A stretch of 64,000 nucleotides of DNA from Cyanoderma ruficeps (GCA_008694505.1 VZDJ01007747.1:10696399-10760398); one strand, 5' to 3'. Counted from the first letter of the stretch, positions 1-13,990 are shown. Translations and numbers: made by a program. Notes: generated from the letters alone by a model not told the origin.

Positions 1-2868
1 TTCTTTTTCAGTTGCTATGAGGGAACAATGTGGTCTCTGCACATACACAAAATTATGTAGTAGAACTCCCAGATCTTCAGTAAAGTTCAAAAATTATATG
101 CAGATTTTCCCTGTTGATAATGGGTTTTATTTTTCCATATTCCTCTTGGTAAGTGTAGGAATTGCCTACTGAGACTTTTACTTTGAAGATTGTTGAATTC
201 CTCTGCCCATCTCCCACAGAATATGCATTCAGTTTTATGACAGTGGCCCCCTGTTTTGTCAATCACAGTGTCGTTTTAACAAAGAAAATATTTACATTGT
301 TTTGATTTTTTGTTCAGGAGGGCATTTTATTCACCTTTGGAAAGCATATAAATTATTAAAGCCACCCCTGATATTCTGCAACTGAATGGAACTTCTAATC
401 CTTGTTTAAAAATATAAATTATTCATTGTAGGATTTAATTTGAAAGTTGGCTCTGTGGTTCCTATGGTTGTTTACATTGCACTCTGGTGAAATTGAAAGC
501 ACAAATGAATTCCACTAGGTTTTGTTAGAGACCTTTTGACTTAGTATATCTGAAGGTCCTTTTATTTCTTTAAATATATAATCCCTTTGTTTTTTGCTTC
601 CTGTATCCAAGTAAAATATAAATAAAAGGAGATGGTTACTAAGTGCCTTCAGCAGTAGCATTTCAGTGAATGCTGTCTTCCATTCACACTGGCCACAGTT
701 GGCTCTTGGATGAAAAACAATCACGGAAAATTGAGATCTGAAGTTGTAACACTAATACTTCCATATATTACGAGTCATTGCGAGCAAGAAATAAACTGGT
801 GGGCTCAGAACATGGTAATGTAAAGATAGTGAACAGTCTCTACCATTTTTTGAAAGAGGAGTAAAAACGGGATGGGGAAGAGTGATGGGTTAGAGCTGCA
901 TGAACTTTGTTTGTATAATTTTATTCAGTGTAAATACCTGTATCCGTCATCTCTATTCCATCTAGTGTCTTGGGAACATTACGATTATAGCTTTATGCTA
1001 AATTTACTGAAAGAAGTAAGCAGTGTATCTTCTCTTAGATCAGTGTTGAATGCTCTGGTGTTTTACAGATCACACTGTATAGATCTAATGCCCCCTCCCC
1101 AACATGTGAAAATGAACCTGAGCTATGAAACACATGAAACAATTTCCTAGTAACACTGAGAGCATGAGAGAGGGGTTAGGAAACTGTCTGAGTGAGTTCT
1201 CTGCTTCCTTATACTTCTCAAAAACAAAAATTAGGGAAATGAGCTACAAAATCAAGGACAGAGCAAAAATAAATAATATAAAAGCATGGTATCCAAAACA
1301 GGGAATATACCTTTATCTTAGCCTCATAGACAGTGAGTCAAAAAACCAAGTAAATTAAAGAGAATATGCTATATGAAAGCTCAGATTTTTTTTCTCTGAT
1401 TCCATTAAAGATTTTCATAAATTATAACTTTTATTGCAATTTTATTGTACATCACTTTTTCTTCTTGGAGTTTATGTCTTTACATTATTATCATTATTAT
1501 GTTTTCTGTGTTATGTGATATTTTTCACATCTCTGCTCATGAGGTTTTTTCTGATTCTCTTCCACTGAGGTGGGAGAGTTAGTGAAATGCTGCAGGGCTC
1601 TTAACTGCTGTTAGGAGTTAAACCGTGTCAAATAAGTGGAAATATGAAGGAGAAATAGGCTCCATACAGGTTCAGCTACAAACGAGTGTGACATGAGAAC
1701 CAACTGTGTAGGTTCCATGCAGAGTGGCTGAGACACAACAGTTTTGTGGGAATCCAGGGGAAAATTGGTCAACAGAGCCACTATTCTCTATTTAATTGCA
1801 TTTAGTTGAGATCAGAATACAGCATGCTGCTGTCTGGGTCTGTTTCCTCTGAGTTCATTCCTGCTGGGTTCTGTTTAAATTCATTCCTGTTGCTTGTCTG
1901 ACACAAGCTCCAATGTATACTGTTTCTGTAGTGTGATGCTATAGCATGTTTTCTGGGAAAATGCTTAGTCTAATTCCTGCTTCCTTTTGATCATCTGTAC
2001 TCAACCACATTTGTGTTTTTCTAGAAAGTGCAATGTAGCAGCTGGCTGTTACTCCTCAAGCAGATTTCCATGCCACAATCCTGTGTGGTGCCCCCACCAC
2101 AGGTTGAGAGCAACCATATGCAGTCAGTTTTTATATAACTGTCATTTCCCATCACATCAAAGTTTGCTTTTCCTCTTTTTTAAAAAGAAGCACTTTGGTG
2201 GAAAGTTTATTCAGAATGTCAGCTGAAACAATCAAGAATCTGTGACTGGGGCTTTAGAGCAGGGAACACTCTGAGATTATATGTCAGCATGTCTGAGAAC
2301 TAACTGAAACTGTGGGGAGTTTTTAAAAATGCTTTAGTGAAACAGGGAAGAAGTAAACACCTCATAAAAAAATTCAGGAACTTAGTGAATTTCTTGTCTC
2401 ATTTAAGAGACATAATTTTATTAACAAATATGACATTTAGTTTTATTTTTATGAAAGGTGCCTTCTTTTTATGAAATGTACCTCTCACTGCGTGCAGAGT
2501 TTCCCTTCACAGTCTCACTAATGATATTTCCCTTTTGCAGTTTCCAAGAACTGTCAGAAAATGTCATTTTCTTCCCTACAGGTTTTTTTTGTCAATTTCA
2601 GTGAAATGTGCTTAAGTAGCTTTTCATGGAGAGAAAAGATTTCTGTCCTCAAAAAATATGTACTGAAATGACATGACAGAAAGTTGTGTCATGAAAAATA
2701 CAACTTCAGTATTAGAGCAGGAAGTGAAAGTATTTGGGCTTTTTGTTTGTTTTCCCTGAACATTCTGGATGAGAGGTCTTGGTTCTGTCATATATCATGG
2801 GCAACTTCTGCATATGTAGGAAGATTTTTCTTTTTTTCTCTTTGTTGCTTAATATTTTTTCATAAAAA
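1..2868. other. AT-rich non-coding sequence, nothing recognised
   Basis: No open frame here exceeds about 101 codons and none resembles a known protein. The stretch is AT-rich single-copy-looking DNA with a small ATT/ATC-rich patch near 1485-1500. I see no repeat family, RNA gene or promoter that I can support. Confidence 0.6.
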
Positions 2869-2925
2869 CATAGAATCATTTAGGTTGAAAATGACCTTTA
2901 AGATATCAAGCAAAACCACTTTCTT
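2869..2925 (-). repeat. CR1-like LINE 3' end fragment, minus strand
   Basis: The plus strand reads catagaatcatt followed by taggttgaaaatgacctt and a degraded form of 'aagatcatcaagtccaacc'. This is the reverse complement of the extreme 3' end of avian CR1 elements, whose plus-strand form ends ttttccaacctaaatgattc. Similarity fades after about 50 bases, so the rest of the element is either truncated or too diverged to follow. The identification rests on a short match and is moderate only. A longer, more diverged extension toward 3200 cannot be excluded by eye. Confidence 0.5.
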
Positions 2926-5415
2926 GACCTCCTTTACCACAGAACCAATATTCCATAATCTCCAGAAGCTTTTCTGCATTGACTGTTGAACACTTACTAT
3001 AATATTGTAATATACATTTATGCTGTCAGATTTGTAGTCTGCGTGTTTGGGTTGGTGTTCGATCTTTTCTCTCCCTGCTCCACATATCTCTGATTCCAGT
3101 GCATTGAACACATTATTGTCCATGATTTTCTGCCATGTCTGAAGGACCCTTACTGATTTGTTTTGTACATTCTTCTAGCTGCTCCTAAGAGTTGATTGTC
3201 TCATTCTCTTGTGCTTTTAAGCATCTAGCTAGAGCAAGTCAGATAGGCAGCTTTGCTACTCTAAGCTACTGCCATTTGAATGCTTAAGTTCCTCCTCTCT
3301 GAATCATTTATGTAAAACAGAATAAGGAAACCATTTTTTCCCTGTGCTCATAACCGATCTTAAGTTCTCTATGGAAAAGCTAAAGCAGCATCAAAAAAAC
3401 ACTCCTACATTGCTTTTCTGATCTTTGAACATTGCCATGCCCATGGACTGGGCATTAAATAAATAGCATTTCCAATCTTATAACAAAACACTTTCTAAAT
3501 CATGCTATTAATACGCATGGAATCAAAAGAAGATTTAACAGTGAATATGTGCTGTGAATGCTTTAAATTCTGAAAGCACGGATAGTTATGTGGATTTTCT
3601 GCTTCCAGACTATACTTTCTGAAACAGTTTCTATTCAAAGGGTATCATACATAGTCTCTAAGGACTTGGCTTATGGCTGAGCTTTCAGGAAACAAATCTC
3701 AGAAAATAAGAACATAAGATCAACAGTTTCAATTCAGAAAAATCATTATCTAGCTTGTATCCTTTGGCTAATAGCAGATACCTAGGGAATAAGCATATAA
3801 TGATACTGCCCTAAATCACTCTTCCAACACCTAGTGATTTGTGGCTCAACTATTATGGAACCAAAGGTAATATCTTCCTCTTTAAGAGACTGTGCTTTGT
3901 CTGCCTGTCCAGCTAATTTTGAACCACTCTAGTCCTCTAGCCTCAGTAATATCCTTTGGTTGAGGCTGCAAGTACAGTGAGTGTTAGGCTAGTCTAAGCA
4001 TAGGCTCAAGGATATGTGCAATCATATGACAAACTGTAATATTTCATGAAACTCCTGCCTTCTTGCATGGTAGCAAATCCATCTGTCACTGAAACTCATG
4101 CGTTATACACTTTTTTTCTGTTTTACTGTAAATGTACTTAATGATTATATTCTGCCTTGGATTAGAATCTTACGTCTTGCACACTTAAATGGCATGAACA
4201 TTTTTGATCACAGCCACACAGACATTTTTGGTAACACTTTTTATCAGGGAAAAAAATATGTTATTTGGGCTGATATATTAATATATTGGCTTTGATACAG
4301 ATTTTCATCAAAAAGGCTTTTGAGGCCCCCATTGAATGGTGAAGAGAGATGGTGGGGGTGATCTGCCAAAAAGTTTTTGGGATACTTACGTATTTATTTA
4401 TTATTTTCTATTTTGAAGGTGAACAAATCAATGTAGTCCCATTCTGCTGTGAAAGGAAAGCAGATTCTGAGTATCTCATAGCTGCTGTAGGACTGATTAT
4501 TTTTATTTAACTGCATGATTGCAACTCTTTCCAGTTATGTTTCCTTCACTATATGGTTCAAGCAAGGTATACCTGAAATGCTTATTCCATTGTCAAAGTT
4601 ATGCTCCTCCTCTCTGTGCTTTGCAGTACAAGCACAGATGAGAAAGACCCTGGTGCTTCTTTCATCTTCACTTTTAATAAAAAAGAATAAAATAATAAGA
4701 CTAAAACACAATACATGAAGAATTTTTATCCTTCTTTGCTTAATATATACATCATACATGCAACTCATTTTTATATATCTCAGAGTATTACTTACTGTGT
4801 TCTGGGTTCTTTCAGCCACAATACATTTAGGGAGACAGAGGAATCTTCTGTTTGAGGGAAAGGAGCCATGCAGTAATAAAGAAACAGTATTTTTTGCCTT
4901 TTTGAAATAGAAAAACTGAAGAATAAAAGGGTAGCAAAATATTAATCAGGCCCAGAAAGCTGGGGGAAAAGGTCAGCTTTGGGTTACTTCTAGTAGATAG
5001 AAAGTGGTTACGATCAATATAATACAGCATAGAAGGACCATATTTTTATTACAAAAAAATCTAATCAGCAAAAGAAACATAACTAATGAGCAAGGAGAAT
5101 GCTTTGATTTGGAATGCCAACAAGAAACTCTAGTTATGAGTAAAAAAAAAAGGCAAGAAGTCTACATTCTGAGCCCCAAAAAACATAAACATTGAAGCCA
5201 GGTTTCTGGAATGCTTCTGAGAGTGGTTAATGTTTTTATAGTAGCTATTACAAATTAGAACAAGAAGAGAAAGTGTTATTTACTTGTGTTTTGTCTGATT
5301 CTGAGACACTTGAATTATGTTTGGAAAGAAATGTAAAGAAACCTCTGTTTTACATAGCAACATGCATGCTTGGCAGCATAAGGCTAATTGAAAGTGCCTA
5401 CAGTCCTGAGAGAAT
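2926..5415. other. AT-rich non-coding sequence, nothing recognised
   Basis: Unique-looking AT-rich DNA. Open frames on both strands are short and overlap one another antisense, as expected by chance. No repeats beyond short A or T runs were seen. Confidence 0.55.
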
Positions 5416-5419
5416 TAGT

Positions 5420-5965
5420 TCCATCCTGCCTTGGGCACCAAGCAGAGACCTGGGTCGATTACCAGCACCCCCAGCTGTTGAGGAACCCAGGTAGTGCAGG
5501 CAGTGTGGGTGCAGCTGCGGTACCAGCTGTGGGCTGAGCTCGGCATGAGAGGCCACAGCCTGGTGCTGACCCTTTGCACACAACAGGCCTGGGGTCCTGT
5601 AGAGCAGGCAGGTGACTGGACACTCAGGGACACAGCAGAAGCCAGGGACCCCAGACTTTGGCACCCTTAGACTGCAAGGGTATAAAAGCCCAGCCTTCTT
5701 TGTTCAGAGCCCCTCCTTGGAGGTACCAGCTCAAGCTATTATTTTATTTCTTAGTAATTTGACCAAGATTAAAGTTTAAGGATCTGGGCATCTGAGACTC
5801 TGCTATGGTAAACCTAGGACTGAGCCAGTAAGGACACCTGGTGTGACTGTGGGTGTGGGATATGTTGCTGTGGAGGGACTTCCATCCCATCTCAGGTGGT
5901 ATGAGAGTGACTACCAGAGTGGATCCTGGATGGCCAGACAGGGAAGTTCCCTTAGTATTCCCTTA
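5420..5965 (+). mobile_element. Probable solo LTR of an avian endogenous retrovirus
   Basis: This block is much richer in GC than its surroundings and is laid out like a retroviral long terminal repeat. A canonical TATA box (tataaaag, 5681-5688) is followed about 85 bases later by a polyadenylation signal (attaaa, 5768-5773), a spacing compatible with a U3-R-U5 arrangement and transcription starting near 5711. No gag, pol or env-like frame flanks it, so it would be a solo LTR left by recombination. The outer ends are not resolved: I could not find clear TG...CA termini or a target-site duplication, and the coordinates follow the change in base composition. Open frames inside it (for example on the minus strand at 5398-5664) are considered chance. 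An alternative reading is an unrelated GC-rich promoter-like island. Confidence 0.5.
5681..5688 (+). promoter_or_regulatory. TATA box of the putative LTR
   Basis: The octamer tataaaag lies in the GC-rich block and is correctly placed upstream of an attaaa signal at 5768-5773. It would drive transcription to the right. Nothing shows whether it is active today. Confidence 0.45.
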
Positions 5966-5969
5966 GGCA

Positions 5970-8900
5970 AAGAAATATGAGTCAAATATCAGTCATGAAA
6001 GTTACAGTAGTGCATTTTTAAATGTAAGTTTATAAAGCATTTCAAGGGCACAGTCATGTAAGAGTAATTTGAGATTCTCTTGACCATGCTGTTCCAAGAC
6101 AAGGTGTATGTTCATGACTGCAGTTGATATAACAATAATTATTGGCCTCAAACTCCTCTTAAAGTGTTTAAGACATCCACAGATGATAAAAAACTCTCAG
6201 TATGGACTGCCTTTCTATCTTTCAGCTGGTTTAATGGCATAACTTTTGCTGCAGAACTGTGGCTTCTGTAACTTTCATGTTACACTGGAGAAGGTGCTTT
6301 GATATGACATTTCAAAATCAATGGCAGCGTGTCAGATTGTGCTTGATAGACAGAGTATAATCAGGGCTCCTGTATTTATATTTGATGTGAGAAGGAAATT
6401 GGAGCTGGTGTCAAGGGGCTTCATAGCAAGAAAGATCACTGAAACAATAATAATTTCTGAAGTATTTGCATTAACTTACACTTCTATATACATTGTTCTA
6501 CTTTGCTAGTATGTAAAAATATGTAAAAACTGATGTAAAATTTTGTAACAAAAATCACCCCTAGAATTTCTGATTTAGAAAGTACAAGTTCAAAGTTAAT
6601 TCTTTGTGTATGTCAGGTTTGGAATTGTCTTCAATTCTGTGCTGACTTGCAGTAACATTTACGAATTTCTTCTCTGAAGAGATTCTATTTCAGCTGTGAG
6701 TGAGGAAAACTGAGAAATTTCATTAATTTTTTTCTTCTCAGATTTCAGATCTGCAGGTTGTTTTCTCACTTATCAAATTCACCAAGGATCTGAGGCTGAT
6801 GCTGCCTCACATTGCTGGTGATAACAGATTCTACAATCAGAGCTCGGTTGAGTGTTCTATTTATGAGATGATAGGAAGAACAGAGACCTTGCATTGCCAC
6901 CTATAGTTATAGCTAGTTTATTGGCAGTAAGGAAAGCAGATACATCTTCAAATCTCATGGAATACAGATGTTGTATATAAAAGGTCCATGAAATTACATA
7001 GTTTTTGAAAATTGTTAGAAACCATCTCAAACAGATTAAATGCTTAACCATAAATGTATAAATTTTGGTAGAGTGGAAATTTACGGTGGGTATAGAACTT
7101 CAATGGTTTTCTACAAGAACATTTCTGAAATGCATTGTGAAGTCTGGTTGCATCAATAGAAAGGAACATAATAAAGTATGTTAAACACAAATCTGAAGTT
7201 TTTTATATAGGCATGTTTTTTGTCACAATTCCAGTTTTAAAATAGTATTAGAATTTTTGTCTTGGACTCACATTAAAACAGAATATGAAAAGTGCCTGAT
7301 GTGTAAAATATTTGTTTTAATGCTTTAAAAGCTGAAAATTTGCTGACTCAAATCACGCTGGGGTTTTTGGTTGATTTTTTTGGTCTTTCTTTTTACAGCC
7401 AGAACTCTGGTTCCGTAATGTATTCTTCATAGTTATGTTAAAAATTATGTTTTATCAGATCCAAATTAATTTTAAAATTAATTTCTCTTTTATATCTATG
7501 CAAATGATGTACTATATTCTTTTAATACTTTTATTCTTGCCTTCAGGTTTGATTTTGTTGTTTCTTTTTCCCATTTATTAGATAGCACAAAGTAGACACT
7601 AAATGCAATGTGAACAAAAGTCTGAAAGAAGAAGTTTGTGTTATGTTAAGCTGTGACCTTGAGTTTGTCACTGAAGACATTGCATTTGCAGGCATGATGG
7701 CATAGGATCATCTGCAGTTTTTTAAACTTTGGGATTCAGAGTGGGAGTTTTCTGGTAATGCAATTTGTTTCATCTTTTCCCCTTATGTGGTATGCTTTTC
7801 CATACCAAAGAAGGTAGCAGTGCTTAGGTCTAGAATGTATTCCTTATGTATAGCCTGGCAGTTAATGTGATTTATATCAAAGAAATTTACAGTGTTATGT
7901 GGCTTCTTCTAAAAAAGCAGAATGTTGTATGGTTGAAAATGAATTTTTCAATTAGGAAAATGAATTCACAAATATCAATTTAAACATGTAAATAGTTGAT
8001 GCAAGCCAAGCAAACTTCTGATCTGGTTTATGCCTTGCACTGTACATAACAGAAAGGAAAATCTATATTATTATTTCTAAAGTTTAAGAAATACAAGATG
8101 CTGCAAATATAAGACACCCAAGCAAATCTTATCTTAAATCAGTGACAAGATTGGTTAAGCCAAAAAGATTGATATAGACTTTAGGGTGTGATGAGACTAG
8201 CTACTGTTAGAATTGTCCAGTGGAATATACTGTTTCAAATTAAAATATGTTCCTATATCATTATCTAGAAAATTTGTGTAATATTTTGTGTTATACGGCT
8301 TTCTCACCAGAGTGTTAGTATTTGAGAGATATAAGTTGTATATTTGCAAGCACTGTGTACTTTCCTTGCTTATTCTTCTGCAGTTTTATGCTCATGGATG
8401 CAATCATCTCTTTCATTTTTTTCACTCTTTGATTATGTAAAAAATAACATTTTTCCCTCCCAAATTTTATTGATATTTTACTTCTTTATTGATATATGGC
8501 ATTTGATGGATTATCAATATTCATAACTTAGAATGTGAGAGGTTTTGATAAATTGGGGGGGTTCTAAAAATATAAATTACTGAAATAAATTTTTTACTTT
8601 AGATAGTGACTATTTTCCCATTTGGAAAATGAGCCTTTTTATTTTTCAGAATAAAATTATTTTATGTTTATTGTGTATTAAAATATTTTGATGTTTCAGC
8701 TTTCTGAAACCCTCAACACATTATTTTTATATGGAATAGTGGATTAATAGTGTCTTTAGTTTGCTTCATTTTCCCAACTACAGTAGAGAGAACACATATA
8801 CTATCAGTCTTCCTTTTTTCTACTGAATGTGGAATAAGTTTCTCAATTATCCAAAGGTCTAGTTGAAGTCCTGAATAACTTTCACCTCTTGCTACCTCTT

Positions 8901-10975
8901 TGATGTTCCAACTTTCTAAAGCTAGTACACCAGCCAACAGTAGGGAAGTTAGATTTAATAATTATACTATTCATTTCCTAAACTTTCCCTGCTGAATTAT
9001 AAAAATTACATTGACACTTGGCAGTATAGTATTTAGTCCTGAAATTACTTGATGACTTCAGTAAAACAGTGTATTCAGGAGTGGCTATTTATCAATAGTC
9101 CATCAGTAGGATGAAGCCTACGTTGGAGGGCCCCAGTAAGAGAAATTCATTCTTGTGAAATTATAGAGCATAAGTCTAAGGCAATAGAAGAAAATGAAAG
9201 GGCAGCATGAAAGATTTCCCCTTTGTATATTGATTTTTACTTAAACTGGATTTGTGACATTTCTGCTGTCATCAAGTTTATTTATTTAATGTATTTCTCA
9301 AGGCATTTGTTTAACTGTTAAACATAACAACTTAGGAATAAAACTTGTCTTTGTAAAAAAATGTGGACCTGAGCCAGGCTGTTTAAAATTTAGGCTACAT
9401 AAACAAGAGGAAATTAAACACTGAAATGTTCCAGGCACTGGAACTTGACTGTCATGTTGATAAATTGTTGGAACAGTCTTGCCTCAGTTTTGACCCACAG
9501 GCTTGCAGATGGTTCTCAGGTGCCATATGAGAGTGTGCATTGACAGTGACTGCTTCCAAAAAGCAGTTTGGAAATAGTCACCTCCCCTTAAAGCATAAGA
9601 GAGTTTATAGAGAAAGCAGTTTAGTGCCAGGATAGAGGCAGTGCCTGAGGATGCTCCTGAGCACATAAAGTATATTTAGTGGAGGAATAGCTTTGCAAGC
9701 TGTGGCAAGGGTACAAGGGAAAAGAAAGGAAAGCAATGCATGCAAAGTTCCTTGTTTTCGAAGAGTGTGTTGCAGGAAATTTTATTTATATAACATTATG
9801 TGAGTTATGGTTATTGCTGGAGACCTTAAGATTAATTTTGTTTTTATCAGGAAATGTGTTTCTTTCTCTTATATATGTCTGGTGGAAGTCAGCTCTATTA
9901 ATGGATACTATTAAGTATCCATTTTTAAGGGCAAGTTGTAATGACTTCATTTTGTTCTGGATTACAACCATAGTAGCACAGATGGGAGGAAATACCATAA
10001 AATGGTAGATGTGCCACTCTAGGGTTAGACAGAAGATGGGAACTTTGCAGAAAACTCTGTGCCTTGATAAGCATAAGAAAAGATTACTTCTAATCCTGTA
10101 TGACTGGGTATGGGTAAAGAATGTCAACCCTGAAGAAAATCAGATGTGCACAATAACCAATTGTGGTTTATACCTTTTCCAAATTAGCTAAATTTATGGT
10201 ATATTTTGTAGGAAACTATTTCTCCTATTTTTTCTTAAAGATATAAATTCTTCTGTATTGAAGTGAACTGGAAAAATTTCAAAGGGAAGCTGGTGTAAGT
10301 ACTGTATTGGTGCCATAAGCCTGTGCAGTATTCTGTTTAAACAGTGTTTTTGATACTTTGTCTGTTTCTGTCTACTGCAGGAAACAGCTGTCTCTCACAA
10401 ACCTCTCCTCCTCTCATAATGTGATCTTTTCAGATCCTTTCAGCTTTAAAGGCTGTTATCATACTCTCATGTATTTCTCTTGCTCCGTGTGTACTGCCAT
10501 GGTAAGTGACAGTGAATACAGTGGCTAGCTCCAAAATACATGTAATGTAATTAGCACTGTGTTTTATGACTGGCTAGCTGAAAGGTCAAGAGAATATAAA
10601 AAATATTGAACCTGAATCACATGCCTTCTGGGAAAAAAAACAAACCAAAGTCCTTCACTCTCCACTATGAAATACATTGCAATAACTCCTGTCCTCCTGC
10701 TGCCTCCTTTCGAAATGGATTGAACTGAACCAAATATCAGAATTTATGGGGTGGGAGGAAAGAAGTGAATGAACAGACACACATATTTCCATGAACACTC
10801 TAAGGCAGATTGAGTTTGAAAGCTAAGGATGGTGCTTGTTTTCAGTAGGAAATAAATTAGTAAATAAACAGTTGTCATGTTTATGTTTGCCAGCACAGTA
10901 CACTCACTAAAGTCAATATCCCTGAAGTGGGTCTTTTCATTGGCCTCAAGTTAATAACATTTTTTTTAGTTATGA
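5970..10975. other. AT-rich non-coding sequence, nothing recognised
   Basis: About 5 kb of AT-rich DNA with only short, overlapping chance frames on both strands. No recognisable mobile element, RNA gene or tandem array was found by reading. Confidence 0.55.
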
Positions 10976-10978
10976 GTA

Positions 10979-11023
10979 CTCTTCTCCCTCTCTTTTTTTT
11001 TTTTTCCCTCTTCCTTCCTCCCT
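10979..11023 (+). repeat. 45-base uninterrupted pyrimidine tract
   Basis: Every base from 10979 to 11023 is C or T, including a run of 13 T bases flanked by CT-rich blocks. It is low-complexity sequence of the kind that resembles a long polypyrimidine tract. I see no acceptor-type exon following it that I can support. Confidence 0.85.
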
Positions 11024-11069
11024 ATAAAAATCAACTTTCAGGTGGCTTCACTAATCAATTTGCAACACC

Positions 11070-11100
11070 TATCTACCTCTTATCTACCCTTATCTACCTT
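11070..11100 (+). repeat. Short tandem repeat, three TATCTACC units
   Basis: The motif tatctacc occurs three times in a row with 10-11 base spacing, separated by ct/t-type spacers. It lies about 50 bases downstream of the pyrimidine tract and is probably part of the same low-complexity patch. Confidence 0.75.
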
Positions 11101-11104
11101 TTAA

Positions 11105-13990
11105 CTTTGTTAAAAAAAAAAGTCAAAACAAAGGAAACTTTCAGTAAGATTTCAAATTTGTAAGTAGAGCATGATGAGTTGTATTTAATTGTTCATCCAG
11201 TTTACAATAGACTCAGCAGGGACATGATTTTGATGAGAAAGATTAGGGTTCTGATCTTTTTTACCCCTGGCAGCAGGCTTGTTTTAAACCATGTTTGTTC
11301 TCTTTGTTGTATCTGCTACATGTGATCTAGGTCGACATGACACTTTTGTTCTTTTTCCTCTTCCAAAAGTGGAAGGTTTCCAGCAGCTTCATCTTCTGCT
11401 GATCTAGGCCTTCTATTGGCAAAGCAGTAACGTGAGAGTAGACCTGACATGTGTAGAATGGATCAATATCTGCAACAAATGGAGATTTTTACTGCCTATC
11501 TGTTGGTTCTTGGATTTTATAGTCTAGTGATACCTCTGATTATAATGGAGTTTCTTTCTGATCTGCACAACTTTATCTTGAAAGAACTAGATATACTGTT
11601 CTATGATTTGATATGCTCATTAAGACATTTGTTTTAGATCTCAGAGACATCCTAATTTATTCATATTGTAACAAGGCAATGCTCCAAGCAATTCTTAGGG
11701 CATAGTTATGCATCTGAGAAATACATTAAAACACTTACAGATAATTAGTAAAATATAATCAGAACAAAAATTTTCAACTTTCTTAAGTTTGTTCTTTTTT
11801 TTAATGGTAACATGCTTTAACTTAAAACTTCATATTTTAACCTTTTCAAACTACTTTGAAGCAGGCAAGATTGGCTGCTCTCTGCTTCTAAAAGACAATG
11901 TTTTAAATAGAGATTCAGGTTTTGAACAAATTTTAAGATTTGCAGCTGTAAAGAGTATTAGCAGCCCTAAAGCTAATCCACACTGTCTTTTCTTGAGCTA
12001 GTGAAGTTTAGCAGTCAGACTTTTAGCACTGGATCTCCTCTTGGCTCTTCCACTGTGATGTACCTGTTTTTCTTGGCAAGGTCTGATTCAAGTAACATGG
12101 GAAAAACAGAAAAACCTATCCTTACTGGTTTTTTTTGGAGGAAACAGAGCATTCAAATTAATAAACAGGAACACAAAATATAATTTTTCATTTAGTTTTG
12201 GTTTTTAGTGATCAGAGGTTTGCTACTCCATGCTCAAAACACAGATTTTTCAAATTTATCTGATCTGACACATTTTTTCCTTTTTTATTTTCCCAGTTCT
12301 TGGGTTTGTTTTTACCTATATATATCTTCTATATAAAAAACTGGAAACATTCAATGTAAAACTTATTTAAGATGCATTTTAATAACTAAGATAAAATAGT
12401 TCACTGTTCATTTTGAAGAAAAAGATATTAAATATTGCTAAAATGTCTAAAAAGAAACAGAATTATATTATCATGCTGTTTCATGACATTGAAAAATCTC
12501 TCAAAAATGTTGACTGTAATTGCATTTTTATCATTTCAGAACATTTAATTGCTTTTTTAAAATGCATCATGATTCACAATAATGTTTATCCATGGCTTCC
12601 ATTAAATCTTTCCGAGGTCTATTGGAATAATAGATTGTTTCACACTCATTATCTGCTCTATTTTCAAGGTAGACTATTTTTGCATAGAATCTTAAAACCT
12701 GATTTCAGATTTTGCATAGTTACAAATCCTACCTTTTTCCAGATGCATTCTCTTTGCTTTTCACCCTCCTAAGGTCTCAGTTCTCTGTAATCAGATTCAT
12801 TTCTGTCATTCTATGCCTTAAGCATTAATATAAATTATGAAAGAGACTCATGCAAGTGGAACATCCTAAGAAACACTAACACAGTGCCCAGAACTTTGGC
12901 CAAAATTTGCACAGTGTAGCAGGAGCTCAGTTACAGCTGCCTGGATGCTGCTTCTGGTATTTGAGCCGAGATCTATAACCTGAGACTGCCCAGGTCTGCA
13001 ATTGCCAAGTCACCCCTAGGCCATCATGATACTGCAGCCATGACTCCAACAGGTTTTGGAATGCTTTCTACGTGGTTTAGAATAGGCATAGATCCTCTTT
13101 GGTGAGGTTGTGTACAGATTTCAGCAATACTCATTATTAAAAATCTTGATGTTTTCCAGGTGCTGAAATGTTGTTGTACAAATAAATCCTTGGCATTCAG
13201 TTATATAATAAAAGAAATCTCGGCCTTAGCATGTTGCACATAAAAGTTTAAAAGTATGAAGTAATACTGTACTAAAGGCATTGAGGTCATTCTTTGGTGT
13301 TCACAAGCCAGCTAATCTGTAAGAAAACAAGAGCTGTCAAAAAGGGACATGATCTAAGTTTGAATTTGCTTTTTTTTCTGTTTACTTCTCCAATTTTGTA
13401 GAAACAGGGTCATGATTTTTAGTCCTTGGGACCAACAATTTCAAGCCAGCTGCACATCACCAAGTGTTTCACCTTTTTACAGAAAAGTACCTGTGAAACC
13501 CAACTAAAGCTTCTCTACAGCACTTGTAAACTGCTTGAACTAAAACTTGGGGAAAGGCCCTGGGCACACTTATTTTAGATTTCAATCACTGATTGGTGTG
13601 TTTCCTTTTCTATACAATAAAAAATTGATTCCAGCACTTAGAGAGGATGTCTAATTAAAGCCTTTCTGTGGTAAACATTGTAACCAACTCCAACACTGCT
13701 TTTTATACGGGTAAGGTGGAGGCAAGGAATAAAGGATTTGTTGGAGGCTGGTGAATGAAAGGCTGACCTTAGACACAAGGTTAGAATTTACTACTCTGTG
13801 TGACTCACTTTTGCTGTTGGAAAAACTGTGAAAGAAACACTGAGGTGGAGTAAAGGACTGGTTAAACATTAAAAAGTGTTTGAGAAGGAAATCAATGTAT
13901 AAACAGTTTTAATCAAAAGATAATTTGTTTTAACAAGGGATAATAAAGTTAGTAGCTGTTGTATAATTTGATCATTAAATTTTAAGCAAT
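11105..13990. other. Non-coding sequence with a GC-richer patch at 12880-13080
   Basis: Mostly AT-rich DNA. The patch around 12880-13080 is visibly richer in GC than its flanks and may be an old repeat or a conserved element, but I could not match it to a family. The longest open frame (12413-12772, plus strand, 119 codons) is lysine- and isoleucine-rich low-complexity translation of AT-rich DNA and I do not call it a gene. Confidence 0.5.

Noticed and set aside
12413..12772. 119-codon plus-strand open frame
   Set aside because: Its translation is dominated by K, I, F and N from AT-rich codons and has no motif.
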